NCBI GenBank assembly: GCA_905221605.1
Contig: CAJNDS010000158.1
Location: forward strand, 9,031 to 69,030
Direction: 5' to 3'
Source of the DNA: Symbiodinium natans
Taxonomy: Eukaryota; Sar; Dinophyceae; Suessiales; Symbiodiniaceae
DNA length: 60,000 nucleotides
Shown here: positions 19,126 to 29,399 of the stretch, piece after piece
How the letters are laid out: each line of letters opens with the position of its first letter
Numbering within the stretch: the stretch's first letter is position 1
Notes under the pieces: generated by a model
The model's database searches: none
The model's input: the letters and a program-made list of their open reading frames with translations, nothing else
What the model was told of the DNA's origin: nothing
Translations under genes and position numbers: made by a program

Positions 19126-19407
19126 TCAGCTCTCTGAATCATCGGCAGTTGGCATGCCTGAGAGCAGGGGTAGTTACAGGGGCCCTTAATATGGTCCCTT
19201 ACCTCCCTTCTAGGGTTCTGAAGTAGAGGCCCCCTTGGGTTGTAGAGGGTATATTCGGGGGTATGTTAACGGGCCATGAAACTCCCCGAAGAGGCTAGGG
19301 GCATCCTGGAACCCTACCCAAAGCCTCTGGGGGTTTCGGGTTTCAGGGCTTTGGGGGGGGGGGGGGGGGGGTCTTGAGGGTTGCACCAAAGGCGGACATG
19401 GGTTCAC
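19126..19407 (-). CDS. Proline-rich C-terminal exons joined across an introner
   Basis: Exon 19407-19296 reads NPCPPLVQPSRPPPPPP (the prolines come from a G run at 19350-19372), QSPETRNPQRLWVGFQDAP; exon 19157-19126 reads MPTADDSES and stop. The intron 19295-19158 is an element with a GC donor and CTCAG|G acceptor, flanked by ATGC/AGGC (one mismatch). Upstream, 19680-19600 reads SVLLNSEGEVSELNVSAHQT on the same strand and may be an earlier exon across the CCCTACTAAA array. The homopolymer length determines the frame and is error-prone. Confidence 0.5.
19158..19291 (-). mobile_element. Introner-like element with GGGTAGTT inverted ends
   Basis: Starts CTGAGAGCAGGGGTAGTT and ends AACTCCCCGAAG, with ATGC before and AGGC after. 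The motif GTAGTTACAxGGxCCCTTAATATGGTCCC is shared with 16115, 21205-21387, 30398, 33045 and 44900-44990, so this family is present several times. Confidence 0.7.
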
Positions 19408-19427
19408 CTAGCCACAGGGTTCCCCTA

Positions 19428-19545
19428 AACCCTAAACCCTACTAAACCCTACTAAACCCTACTAAACCCTACTAAACCCTACTAAACCCTACTAAACCCT
19501 ACTAAACCCTACTAAACCCTACTAAACCCTACAAAACCCTACTAA
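19428..19545 (-). repeat. CCCTACTAAA decamer array
   Basis: About eleven copies of a 10-bp variant of the heptamer, flanked by ordinary CCCTAAA units. Confidence 0.95.
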
Positions 19546-20012
19546 ACCCTAAGCCCTAAGCCCTAAGCCCTAAACCCTAAACCATAAACCCTAAACCCTA
19601 AACCTTCTGGATTTGTGGTTTGATGTGCTGAAACGTTCAGTTCCGAGACTTCCCCCTCTGAATTTAAGAGGACTGAGGTTTGGGTTTCTGGCTTTGGGTT
19701 CAAGCCTTCGGGTGTAGGGTTTAGGGTTTGAGGTAGACAGCAGGGTTTAGGGTTTAGGGTTTAGGGCATGAACAGAATCATCTTGCTGGCCCACTGCATT
19801 GCATGGTTATGAAGTTGGGGCTGATGGTCTTAGGGTTTAGGGATTTTGCTTTAGGGTCATAGGGTTTAAGGTGTCAGGATATAAAGGGAGTTTCGGGTTT
19901 GAAGAGGTCAGGGCTTGAACGGGGTTTGGGATGGTTTCAGGGCGCAAAGTTCAGGTTCGGGTTTAGGGCTTAGGGTTTAGGGTTTAGGGCTTTGGGTTTT
20001 GAGGTTTGGGCA

Positions 20013-20261
20013 TCAGCCTAGAGAAAACGTGACAGGAATTATCAATGAGGAGTAGTGACTTGTAAACCCTCTCAGAAATACTCCTACAAAGGCCCTCTGC
20101 TCCCGAAATAACGAACCCCTAGAAACTGCCAACTGAGCCTTCACCGTCATCTGGTGCCCAGCGCGGCGGCAGCAGAAGATGTACACCCAGGCTGGCGGAC
20201 CTGCTCCCCCCCCATACTTAACACCTGGTTTGAGGCGGCTTAGGGTGGAAAAGACTCCCAA
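20013..20261 (-). CDS. Exon plus adjoining repeat
   Basis: About 20232-20113 reads VKYGGGAGPPAWVYIFCCRR and AGHQMTVKAQLAVS, starting after CCAG|GT. A GT or GC donor lies at the end (GCAGTTTCTAGG). The rest of the open frame (20110-20020) falls in a repeat related to 18408-18503 (AAACCCTCTCAGAAATACTCCT). Gene unknown. Confidence 0.45.
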   Translation of the reverse strand: MGVFSTLSRLKPGVKYGGGAGPPAWVYIFCCRRAGHQMTVKAQLAVSRGSLFREQRAFVGVFLRGFTSHYSSLIIPVTFSLG

Positions 20262-20459
20262 TGTGGCCCCTCTACGGTTTGAGGGTTTCTAGGATTTATG
20301 GTTTAGGGTACTTGAGATGCTGAACCCTAAACCCTAAACCCTAACCCTAAACCCTAAACCCTAAACCCTAAACCCTAAACCCTAAACGGAGCCGAGAGTC
20401 TAGAGAGTTTAGACTCTGGCCCTTATAGACCTTACGGATGACTCCCCAGGCCCCAGGCC

Positions 20460-20895
20460 AGCCTGGCGCTCTTCTGGCTGCTTCTTCTCAAAGACAAACT
20501 TGTGGATGAAGCTTCCGTGATTCTCGAGCAGCCCTCGGGGCGCAAGTAGAGTTCGTGCCGCGATGCCTCTTCGCGAGTGTAGATCTTAATCTTGCGGCAG
20601 CTGAAAAGATTCTTCCCAGCTTACGCCTTGCAAGCTCACGAGGTAGAACTTGGTCCTTGCAAGGCCAGGGGCTTTGGCGGTGGGCGTCCATGGTTCTTTC
20701 CCGGCTTCCTCTGGCGTGACGCCGCGCGTGCGATGGAATTTTGTGGATGTCACGCACGCGTACTCTTGGTAGATCTTGTTGCCATAGGTAGAATATGTCG
20801 GCTGTCCAGGTAGGTCTTCGGGCTCACGGTCCCCCAGACCGTACACCCTAAAGCTATACTTTGGCACTGATCCAGGTAGGGTTGGCCTTAATATC
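20460..20895 (-). CDS. Exon of an unidentified gene, frame changes in its 3' half
   Basis: Reads GSVPKYSFRVYGLGDREPED, PTYSTYGNKIYQEYACVTST, RGVTPEEAGKEPWTPTAKAP and ARTKFYLVSLQG from 20880 to 20620. Beyond GGCGTAAGC the protein-like reading moves to other frames (KIYTREEASRHELYLRPEG, then LLENHGSFIHKFVFEKKQPE). Very short introns (GTAAGC ... TTTTCAG) or two frameshifts would explain this. Without transcripts I cannot tell a living gene from a decayed one. Confidence 0.5.
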
Positions 20896-20899
20896 TTCA

Positions 20900-21400
20900 A
20901 TGAAATCTTAAAATAACCCCAACCCCACCCTAATATGAGCCTAATACAACCTCAAGGCAACCTTGATATAGCGCCAATACAACTAAGCTAATATAACCCT
21001 AGTATAAAGCCGAATACAAACCTGACCGCAATACATACCCCAATAGAACCCGAGCATAGAGTCATAGGACTCCCGCTTGGACACTAAGGTTGTGCCCTCG
21101 GGTTTGGGTGCCCTTTTTCTGAAAAAACCTAGGGGCCAGATTAGGAGTACATTAAGGGGAACCTCTTCGGGGTGCAACCTTATGGGTACGAGTCTTGATC
21201 CCTGAGGGTAGTTACATGGTCCCTGAGTATGGGCACTTAAAAAAGGTTTACGGTTTAGGGTTTAGGGTTTAGGGTTTCCCCTTCTGTACCCCTGATCTAC
21301 GCCATACAAAACCCAATGGCTCATACATCAGAATCCTTTCAAAGAGGTTAGGGATCATACTAAGGGCCCATGAAACTACCCTTACCCTAAACCCTAAACC
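20900..21400. repeat. Repeat-rich block with a long inverted-repeat element
   Basis: 20910-21060 has loosely repeated AATATAACC/AATACAACC phrases. 21203-21387 begins GAGGGTAGTTACATGGTCCC and ends with its inverted counterpart GGGCCCATGAAACTACCC, and contains a TTTAGGG run near its left end. No gene seen. Confidence 0.6.
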
Positions 21401-21560
21401 CTAAACCAGAATCCCTAAACTCCAAACCCTAAAACCCCACACTCCTTTTTGGGTTGGCTACTTTATGAGGGAACCTTAACCCGAACATAACCCTAAACCC
21501 TAAACCCTAAACCCTAAACCCTAAACCCTAAACCCTAAACCCTAAACCCCTACCTAACAG

Positions 21561-22502
21561 GGTCAACTCTCCGGCTTCCCCGCGCCTGACGATCCACGGG
21601 CGTCGCAGTGGCAGGGGGACGTGCGGCCCACCAAGTCTGGGTTCAGGGTTTAGGGTTTAGGGTTTAGGGTTTAGGGTTTAGGGTTTAGGGTTTAGGGTTT
21701 AGGGTTTAGGGTTTGGGGTTTGAGATTTGGGGTTGGGGTTTAGGGTTTAGGGTTTAGGGTTTGGGGTTTGAGATTTGGGGTTGGGGTTTGGGGTTTAGGG
21801 TTTAGGGTTTGGGGTTTGAGATTTGGGGTTGGGGTTTGGGGTTTAGGGTTTGGGGTTTGAGATTTGGGGTTGGGGTTTGGGGTTTAGGGTTTGGGGTTTA
21901 GGGCTCAGGTCCAGGGTTCAGGGAGGACCACCCGAGACACCAAACCAAAGTTCCAGAATCCAGGTTTAGGGCCGTTGAGGCCTCTAGGGTTTCGGGTTTA
22001 GGGGCGAGGCTTCAACTAACCCTAAACCCTAAATCCTAAGCCTTAAGCCCTGGACCCTCAACCCTAAACCTAAACCCTAAACCCTAAACCCTAAACCCTA
22101 AACCCCTGAAGCGATTTGCGCACAAAAGCACACAACCCACCCCTGGAGCACAGAAACCCACTCCGACCTTGAAACCTGCAGGCCTCGCTTCTTGAGGTTT
22201 ATAGGCATTGAGGCCTAGGATTACTGGGTAATAGGTTTAGGGTTTAGGGCTTAGGGAATCGAAGCAAATCTCTAGAAACACCAAGCCGCAGAGGCCCTAA
22301 ACTCTAAACCCTGAACCCAAAACGCTGAACCCGAGACCCTAAACCCTAAACCCTAGCCCTAAACCCTAAACCCAAAACCCTCAATCAGCCCTGAACCCTA
22401 CCTAAAGCCTACCTAAACCCGCAGCGACAAGCGCGGAGGCTTCACCCTGAACCTGAAGTGGCCCGAAAAAACCTTATGGCAGCGCTCAGGGGTGTATAGT
22501 AG
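21561..22502 (+). CDS. Exon chain, plus strand, unidentified
   Basis: Exon 21561-21640 (after ACAG|G, ending GG|GTTCAG) reads GQLSGFPAPDDPRASQWQGD, VRPTKS. Later blocks read DHPRHQTKVPES (21925-21962), AICAQKHTTHPWSTETHSDL (22108-22200) and SDKRGGFTLNLKWPEKTLWQ (22425-22500). Long heptamer arrays separate them, including the higher-order TTTGAGATTTGGGG array. Exact links between the blocks are not resolved, and no family is recognised. Confidence 0.45.
21642..21905 (+). repeat. Heptamer array with higher-order unit
   Basis: After about ten TTTAGGG units, a longer unit (TTTGGGGTTTGAGATTTGGGG plus GTTGGGG and TTTAGGG units) repeats about four times. Confidence 0.9.
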
Positions 22503-22538
22503 TTTAGGGTTTAGGACCCAGGGCTTAGGATTTAGCGG

Positions 22539-22754
22539 TTAGGGGTTTAGGGGGCCGGAAAACCTAAAAGTGTTAGGCTTAAAAACCAAAAACCCTAGAC
22601 CGAAACTGCTACAGCTCGAACCAAGGGCGGAAATGCCTCGCAAGAACTTTGGCGATGGTGTGGGCCTGGGCATGGTCGGCTTTAGGGAGTAACTAGCATT
22701 TGGGGTTTGGGTGGGGCACCGCGCGATAGATGAATCTGTTTTTCGTGTCTGCAC
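22539..22754 (-). CDS. Candidate exon
   Basis: Reads RKTDSSIARCPTQTPNAS and LKPTMPRPTPSPKFLRGI from 22750 to 22600; the end merges into array sequence. Low support. Confidence 0.25.
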   Translation of the reverse strand: MQTRKTDSSIARCPTQTPNASYSLKPTMPRPTPSPKFLRGISALGSSCSSFGLGFLVFKPNTFRFSGPLNP

Positions 22755-23339
22755 ATGAGGATTGCGCAGCTGTTCTTAGAACCTCAGACACAATACTTTG
22801 CAAATGGTCCCTAAACCCTAAACCCTAAACCCTAAACCCTAAACCCTAAACCCTTATACATGAAGCACAAATCAAAGTATGCTGTGTGGGGTTCAGGATC
22901 GGCTTCTGGGATGCCCCCGTAGCCTAAACCCTAAACCCTAAACCCTAAACCCTAAACCCTAAACTCTAAACCCTGAACCCTAAACCCTAAACCCTAAACC
23001 CTAAACCCGTAGCCTTTTGAATGGTAGACCTAGAATCTTTTGGGCAGGCTTATCAGGAACCTAGGAACCGGGTTTAGGGTTTAGGGTTTAGGGTTTAGGG
23101 TTTAGGGTTTAGGGAACCACACAAAGGGAAAAAGGGGCCCACTGGGGGAAATCCAGGAGTTTTCGTACTGGTTTCTAGGGGCCCTGTGTCCTCCCGTAAA
23201 CAGTTCCATAGGAGGAAGGAACCCTCAACCCTAAACCCTAAATCCGAAAGCCTAAACCCTAAACCCATTTGGCCTTGGGGCTTCGGGTCTGGGGAGAACA
23301 TCTGGGACAGAGCTGATCTGCTCCATGCCTGAGCTTACA

Positions 23340-23630
23340 ATGATAGGATATAATATCAGGCAGGGCCACCCCCTGGTTGGAAGTAGGGTTGCAAGGGATC
23401 TTAACAGATTGTGTAGAATTCCCTTTCCCTGAACTAAAGTTGTTACAGTTTACGGGCCAAAGTATGCAGAACTAAATGTCTCTGAACTAAAGTTCATATA
23501 GTTTATAAGTCAGCCTATGCTGGCTATCTTTCCCTTAACTAAGGCTAGTATAGTTTAGAAGTCAGATTATGTACGTAGGGTATCTTTCCCTTGACTGAAG
23601 TTGGTATAGTTAAGGGGCCCCCTACTTGTA
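23340..23630. repeat. Four imperfect tandem copies of a ~54-bp unit in an inverted-end element
   Basis: CTGAACTAAAGTTGTTACAG and related phrases (CTGAACTAAAGTTCATATAG, TTAACTAAGGCTAGTATAG, TTGACTGAAGTTGGTATAG) recur at 23431, 23484, 23537 and 23592. CCCCCTGGTTGGAAGTAGGGTT at the left and GGGGCCCCCTACTTG at the right look like termini. The same ACTAACTTTAGCTAAGG motif defines the family at 29400-29575, 30190-30305, 32090-32215 and 57700-57800. Confidence 0.7.
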
Positions 23631-23759
23631 GGGTTTAGGGTGCAGGCTCTCGAGGATGAATCAGGAGGCCACAGAAGAGCCATTGCTTTTGGGAACTTCT
23701 TGGGTTGAGGGTTTAGGGTTTAAGGTTTAGGGTTTAGGGTTTAGGGTTTAGGGTTAGCA

Positions 23760-24480
23760 GCCTTACGAGTTTTACCTTATATCCCTGTAGATAACCCAGT
23801 AAGGCAGCATGACATTGGGCACCGAAATCCCTGATTCATGTTTCAATTTGAACCATTTGAAGCACTTCCGAGTTGAATCCTTCGAAACACTTTCGACTTG
23901 AATTGAATCATTTGAAACACTTTCGAATTGAGTCATTTGAAATAGAATCTTTTTGAACACTTGAATGGTTTCGTTTGAAACTTTCGAATTGAACTACTCA
24001 CAAAAAAATAGCGACCCTTCCTTGCCCAAGAAAGGTTGACACGGGAACACTGAGCCTTGCAAAGGGTACTACTGGGCATGCAGACCCAAGAGGAACCTAG
24101 GAAAAAAAGAGGGTGCCCTTTTTGGGTTAAAGGGTTTTTTTAAGGGAACCTAAACCCCGAATAAGGGGAGAAAGCCCCCAGGCATTGTAAAGATCCAGGA
24201 CATGATCTTAAACAATTCCTGAGATTTCACCTGCACCAGGAACTCTATCCCAAAGCCTTCGCCCGAAGAATTCCCTATTCCCTAAACTTGTACTCAAGCC
24301 CCCCCCAAGTGCCCCCTTGGAAAAGGATTTCCATATTGTTCCTTATAAGGGCAATATAAGGGTTCTTGATATGCCTAAACGTTGCAACCCGAATACACTC
24401 AAGTGAAGGCATGCACCTCCTTCGGTAGCTCTCGGCCCCGATAGCCAGATTCATGCGAGGCCTTCGGCTTAGGGGGGATG
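23760..24480. other. Unique/repeat block without a recognised gene
   Basis: 23820-23995 carries a loose tandem repeat of TTGAATCxTTTGAAACACTTTCG. 24065-24180 resembles a diverged, rearranged family A introner (GGGTGCCC ... TTAAAGGGTTTTTTTAAGGGAACCTAAACC). Nothing reads as protein. Confidence 0.45.
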
Positions 24481-24999
24481 AGAGGTGAGAATTTGGAGGT
24501 TCAGGGCTTTAGGGTTTAGGGTTTAGGGTTTTGGGGATTGTGGTTTTGGGGATTGTGGGGTTTCGGGTTTTAGAGGCTTTAGGGTTTTTTTCGCGTCTAG
24601 GGTTCGGGGTCTTAAAGGTTTTCGGGTTCAGGGTTTTGGGGTTAGAGACAGCTTTTCCCAGGTAAGGGGGCTTACTCACATAGGGTATAATGCGCGGAGT
24701 GTATCAGGGTATCAGGGTTTAGGGCAAGGGTTTAGGGTTTAGGGTTCAGGGTTCTTGGCTTAGGGTCTAGGGTTTGGGGCTTAGGCCAAAGTTTGGGGTG
24801 TGGGAGTCAACGGTTAATACTAAGTGGCTGAGTCTCCTTCGAGAAAAAAGTAAGCAATCCTTCGGGTCCTAAGCGAGTTTGCAAGGCCTAAAAAAGGACC
24901 CTAACCCTACCCGGCCTACACCGTAAACCCTAAACCCTAAACCCTAAACCCTAAACCCTAAACCCTAAACCCTAAACCCTAAACCCCAAACCCTAAACC

Positions 25000-26740
25000 C
25001 CAATAAACACTAGGTCTTGATCTGAGAATACGGGCCCTCTTTGCCTCCATCGCCGTAAATCTCTTGAGGTGTAGGGCCACCTACCTAGACTCCTCAGCGA
25101 TTCATATTTTTGTGTAACGAAGTATTTCCGCGCGGGAGCGCAAAAAGAGTACGTAATTTCATGAAAGCGCACGGCTTCCAAAAAAAAACGTTCGGGGATC
25201 TTTGCTTGTCGGGTCTTTCAGGGCTGGGGTAAACACCAATTGGGCTCTTACTAGGCACAGCTGCTCAGCCCTTGCGCACGCGCACACATACTTACATCGC
25301 AGTCTTCCTGCTGCAGAAGCCCTTTTTCAGGTCGTGTAGTTCGGCAGCTAGACCTTTTTCTGCCAGGGTTTCAGCTTCTTCAAACCGAAGTGCCGGGACC
25401 ATTGTCGCACATGCAAGTATAAGGCTCGCTCCATGGGTTCGCTTAGCTGTGGTCTTCGAGTGGGTTCGTCGCGACAGTCGCGAGCATCGGCCAATGAAAT
25501 CCTCGTCGGACCATGTCATCCAAGTCGTCAGGGTTTAGGGGTTTGGGGTTTAGGGTTTAGGGTTTAGGGTTTAGGGTTTAGGGTAGGTTCAAGACCATGC
25601 CACTGGAGCTTGTCTCGAGTTGATGCTGCATAAATAGTCCTGGGTTGCCCATGCACAAGCAGCAACAGCGGGTGGTTCTCAAGTTGACTCAAAAGAAGTG
25701 CTTGAGATTCCCAAGCTACATGAGGTGACACATCATGTGAGATTTTGGCCGGAGTTGAAATAGTGCAAGATTCATCTTTGCAGTCAAGCTGGCCAAGGTA
25801 TAAAGAGCGCAACTTGTAGACTCTATCAAGGCCACATAGACCCTAAACCCTAAACCCTGAACCCTGAACCCTAAACCCTAAACCCTAAACCCTAAACCCT
25901 GAACCCTGAACCCTGAACCCTCAAGCCTAAACCCTACTAAAACCTGAGCCGCTGCAAGGATAGCCTCGAAGTCTGCATCTCCGTCGACCTCTGTCGGGGC
26001 TTTTCGCAAACACCAGCTTGTCACCCCCAGTAGGTTTAGGGATTAGGGTTTAGGGTTTAGGGTTGAGGGTTTCGGGTTTAGGGTTTCGTGTTTAGGGTTT
26101 CGGGTTTAGGGTTCAGTCTTTCGGAGGTTTGGGGCGCAGGGCCCCCAAAGGATTGAGGGTTGCGGGCGTTTGGGTTCTAAGCCCAAACCCAATCGACTAA
26201 AACCTTCAGCACGTCATCCCGAAAAACCTAAACCCTAAACCCTATATAAACCCTAAATCCGGAACCCTGAACCCCGAAACCCTACACCTTCAACTCCTAA
26301 ACCTCAAGGCTTTAGGGTTTAGGGCACGTCGCAGGCCAGAACGGTTGAGACAGCTGTTGCAAACCATCCACGCCAGGTCAGCCGAAACTCTCTCCCTCTT
26401 TCCTGTCAGTTCTCTAAATCTAAACCCTAAACCCTAAACCCGAAAAGGTTAAACAAACTATCCTGGAGTGGCTTGCAGAGGCTTTCAGCTTTTCTCAGCT
26501 CTGCAGAAAGCTCACAAAACTTAGTAAAACCTCCCTTTTAGGGTTTAGGGTTTAGGGTTTGGGGTTTGGGGTTTGGGGTTTCGGGTTTAGGGTTTAGGGT
26601 CTAGGGTCTAGGGTTTAGGGCAACATTGACAGAAGAAGGCTGGAAGGACACAATGGTCGGTCCACTTCAAACTCTGTGCGTGTTAGGGCTTTAGGGTTTC
26701 GTTCAGCCTTACCTGGTCTTGCGCTTGTAGCTCCTAAACC
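25000..26740 (-). CDS. Many-exon gene with heptamer-array introns; DFIGRCSRLSRRTHSKT motif
   Basis: Well-phased core: exon about 26016-25944 (PTEVDGDADFEAILAAAQ), GT-AG intron 25943-25813, exon 25812-25591 (LRSLYLGQLDCKDES, LLLLVHGQPRTIYAASTRD, KLQWHGL), GA-AG intron 25590-25502, exon 25501-25296 (DFIGRCSRLSRRTHSKTTAK, LRFEEAETLAEKGLAAELHD) ending at GTAAGTATG. Further 5' blocks on the strand: ELQAQDQ|GTAAGG (26738-26718), TRTEFEVDRPLCPSSL (about 26680), FCELSAELRKAESLCKPLQD (26525-26445), RERVSADLAWMVCNSCL (26405-26320), FRDDVLK|GTTTTAG (about 26225), NPNARNPQSFGGPAPQTSE (26185-26120). A 3' block 25190-25090 reads FHEITYSFCAPARKYFVTQK. The SRLSRRTHSKT motif recalls a protein family I have seen in Symbiodinium-like genomes; its role is unknown to me. 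Confidence 0.65.
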
Positions 26741-26869
26741 CTAAACCCGACACCCTAAACCCTAAACCCTAAACCCTAAACCCAATCTACTGTCACGATT
26801 TGTATATTATAGCCAGAAGACTAGGCAGCCCAAACAAAGAACTACAGCTACAGGTACAGGAATCCCGAA

Positions 26870-27010
26870 GCCTTGGGATGTTCCCCCTTATACTAACAGT
26901 CCTTACTGGGGATATACATATATATATATAGAACCCCCAGCCCTATTATGATAGTACCCCCCCCCCCCCCCCCCCCCCCCCCGCCCTATTATGATCCAAA
27001 ATTCAGGACT
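26870..27010. mobile_element. TTGGGATGTTCCCCC inverted-repeat element with long C run
   Basis: CTTGGGATGTTCCCCCTTATACTAACAGTCCTTA matches 55258-55300 and 55345-55385. The inner part holds a TA run and a C run of more than 30 bases (26949-26982) flanked on both sides by CCCTATTATGAT. Confidence 0.6.
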
Positions 27011-27170
27011 GTTGGTATACAAGAGGGAAGATACCAACCTAAACTTATAGGGTTCTTAAGGGTGGGGGGGGCTCAAGGTGGGTATGCAACCCAAGGTTCC
27101 CTAATACTCCCTAAGACTCCCTATGCTTTTCTAAGGTTCCCTGGGTATCTACCCCTCATGAACCCCCCTG

Positions 27171-27295
27171 ACCCTAAACCCTAAACCCTAAACCCTAAAC
27201 CCTAAACCCTAAACCCTAAACCCTAAACCCTAAACCCTAAACCCTAAACCCTAAACCCTAAACCCTAAACCCTAAACCCTAAACCCTAAACCCTA
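27171..27295 (-). repeat. CCCTAAA array
   Basis: About 17 perfect units. Confidence 0.95.
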
Positions 27296-27336
27296 AGAAC
27301 CCGTTTATGAACCTTGAACCTGGAGTCGGCCCTACT

Positions 27337-27418
27337 CACCCAAAGCGAGGCAGGCCTTCGTCTCGGAAGGCTCGCAGCCGCTAGACTCAAGCGCCTCCCC
27401 GAAACGATGGCCCCTTCT
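27337..27418 (-). CDS. Exon with consensus GTGAGT donor
   Basis: Reads GHRFGEALESSGCEPSETKA, CLAL, then GTGAGT. Bounded upstream by a TTTAGGG array on the plus strand. Parent gene unknown. Confidence 0.5.
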
Positions 27419-28366
27419 TAGGGTTTCGGGTTTAGGGTTTAGGGTTTAGGGTTTAGGGTTTAGGGTTTAGGGATTAGGGTTTAGGGTCTAGGGTTAAGGG
27501 TTTAGGGTCTAGGGTTTAGGTTTTAGGGTTTAGGGTTTAGGGAAACCCTAAACCCTGCAAATAGAGGCTGCAAACGAGACACAAGACGGGAGCCCCTACT
27601 TCTTACTGGGCCCAGACTCAGAGAGTACGGAAGGTTTAGAGTTTAGGGTCTAGGGTCTAGGGTTCAGGGTTCCTGGTTTAGGGTTTAGCGAAAAAATCAG
27701 GGGAAAAACTGCGAGTCTTTCTCGCCCCTAGTGGAAAGTCAACAGCCGCCGGTGTCTACATCTGGGTCGTTCCTCAGATGGGTATAGCCTGTAATCCCCC
27801 GAGATCATTGAAGCCCTAACCCTAAACCCCGACCCCCAATCCCTAAACCCTAAACCCGAAACCCCAAACCCTAAACTACTCCTACGGGCCTGCGACTGCT
27901 GTGTATACTTATACATATATATGCATTTAGGCCCTGGGGGCTTCTTGTTCTGAAGGAGGTCTGAAGACTCTGCCACAACACAAGCACAAACACAAACACA
28001 AACACAAACACGAACACGAACACGAACACGAACAAACGCGCGATACGGTGCAGCGGCTGGTGGGGTTTCAGGTCATGGGGTTTAGGGGTTTAGGGGTTAG
28101 GGATAGGTTGCAAGCAGAAACAGTAACGGGGGGATTGACCTACATGATGAGCCCTTATTGGGTCGGGATTCGTTGCTGCATGTCTATTCTGGTTTAGGGT
28201 ACCTAAAGCGAGCCACCAACGCAACTCCCCTGAACAAGCCTGCACCTACTACTTACTTAAGAACCCTTAGAAAATTGAAAATAATCCCGAGATTGCCCCG
28301 AGATTGCCCTTTTAGGAAAGAATGCTGTTGATTTTCTTGGGGGGTTCTTAAGCAAATAGGAGGTAC

Positions 28367-28720
28367 TTGTGTCATTCTCATTGGCTTAGCGTTGAGGGTT
28401 TAGAGTGGTTTTGGGTGGACACAAAAACCCCACATCCTAAATCGGCGCGGCTCATTCAGCAGACTGTGGAGGGCTGGCGGGCTGGCGGAGGAGGCGTGGG
28501 TTTAAACTGTAGCTTCGGGCTTGGAGTTTATTCTGGTTTACCTCGAGCTTCTCTGTATGTAGGGTATAAGGGTTTTGGGGCTAGAGCAGCCCTAAACCCT
28601 AAACCCTAAACCCTAAACTCGACAGCAAAGGCGGGCCAGCCGGGCCTCTGCTAAAGGCCGGCGCAAAGGGCGCAGGGCCCAGTGGCTCAAGAGGCCTGGG
28701 ATATCAGTCCGATCGTCCTT
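28367..28720 (+). CDS. Candidate exons, plus strand
   Basis: 28400-28500 reads WVDTKTPHPKSARLIQQTVE, GWRAGGGG; 28620-28715 reads DSKGGPAGPLLKAGAKGAG, SRGLGYQSDRP. A short CCCTAAA run separates them. Composition only; weak. Confidence 0.3.
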
Positions 28721-28911
28721 TTAGGGGGTTTAGGGTTTAGGGTTTAGGGTTTAGGGTTTGGGGTTTGGGGTTTGGGGTTTGGGGTTTGGGGTGTGGGGTT
28801 TAGGGTTTAGGGTACCCCCAAACGGGCACACAATGCATACGCTCGCGAATATGTGAAGCGTACACGCAGCAAACAAACAGTGCCATGGACTCTACTTCAT
28901 ATATTGGGTGC

Positions 28912-29007
28912 TAAACCCTAAACCCTAAACCCTAAACCCTAAACCCTAAACCCTAAACCCTAAACCCTAAACCCTAAACCCTAAACCCTAAACCCTAAAC
29001 CCTAAAC
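28912..29007 (-). repeat. CCCTAAA array
   Basis: About 13 perfect units. The following unique block (29010-29095) is open on both strands and not assigned. Confidence 0.95.
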
Positions 29008-29399
29008 CATCAGATTCCATGCCTTGGTGAGGAAGGGGTCCGAGGTTTGCCATGACCATGAGGCAAAGAAGACACCAGAAACGACCATAAATTAGGGTTT
29101 AGGGTTTAGGGCTTAGGGTTTAGGGCTTAGGGCTTAGGGTTTGGTTTAGGGCCCCTGAACCCCCAATTCAAGTGTGGCCATGACACCAGGCTGACGATTT
29201 GTGGGGCTTTAGGCTGAACTACGCCCTATACAACCCTAGGATGAACCCTAGGGTTTAGGGTTTAGGGTTTAGGGTTTAGGGTTTAGGGTTTAGGCAAGCC
29301 GCCCGTCATGCGGCTTTCGGGTTTTGGGCTCGGTTGTGAAGCTTCGGGCTTAGTCCAAGCATCCGTAAGGCTAGCCCATTCGACCCTAAACCCTAAACT

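Noticed and set aside
26880-26945. TATATATA stretch as a promoter
   Set aside because: It lies inside the TTGGGATGTTCCCCC element, and dinoflagellate promoters are not reliably TATA-based.
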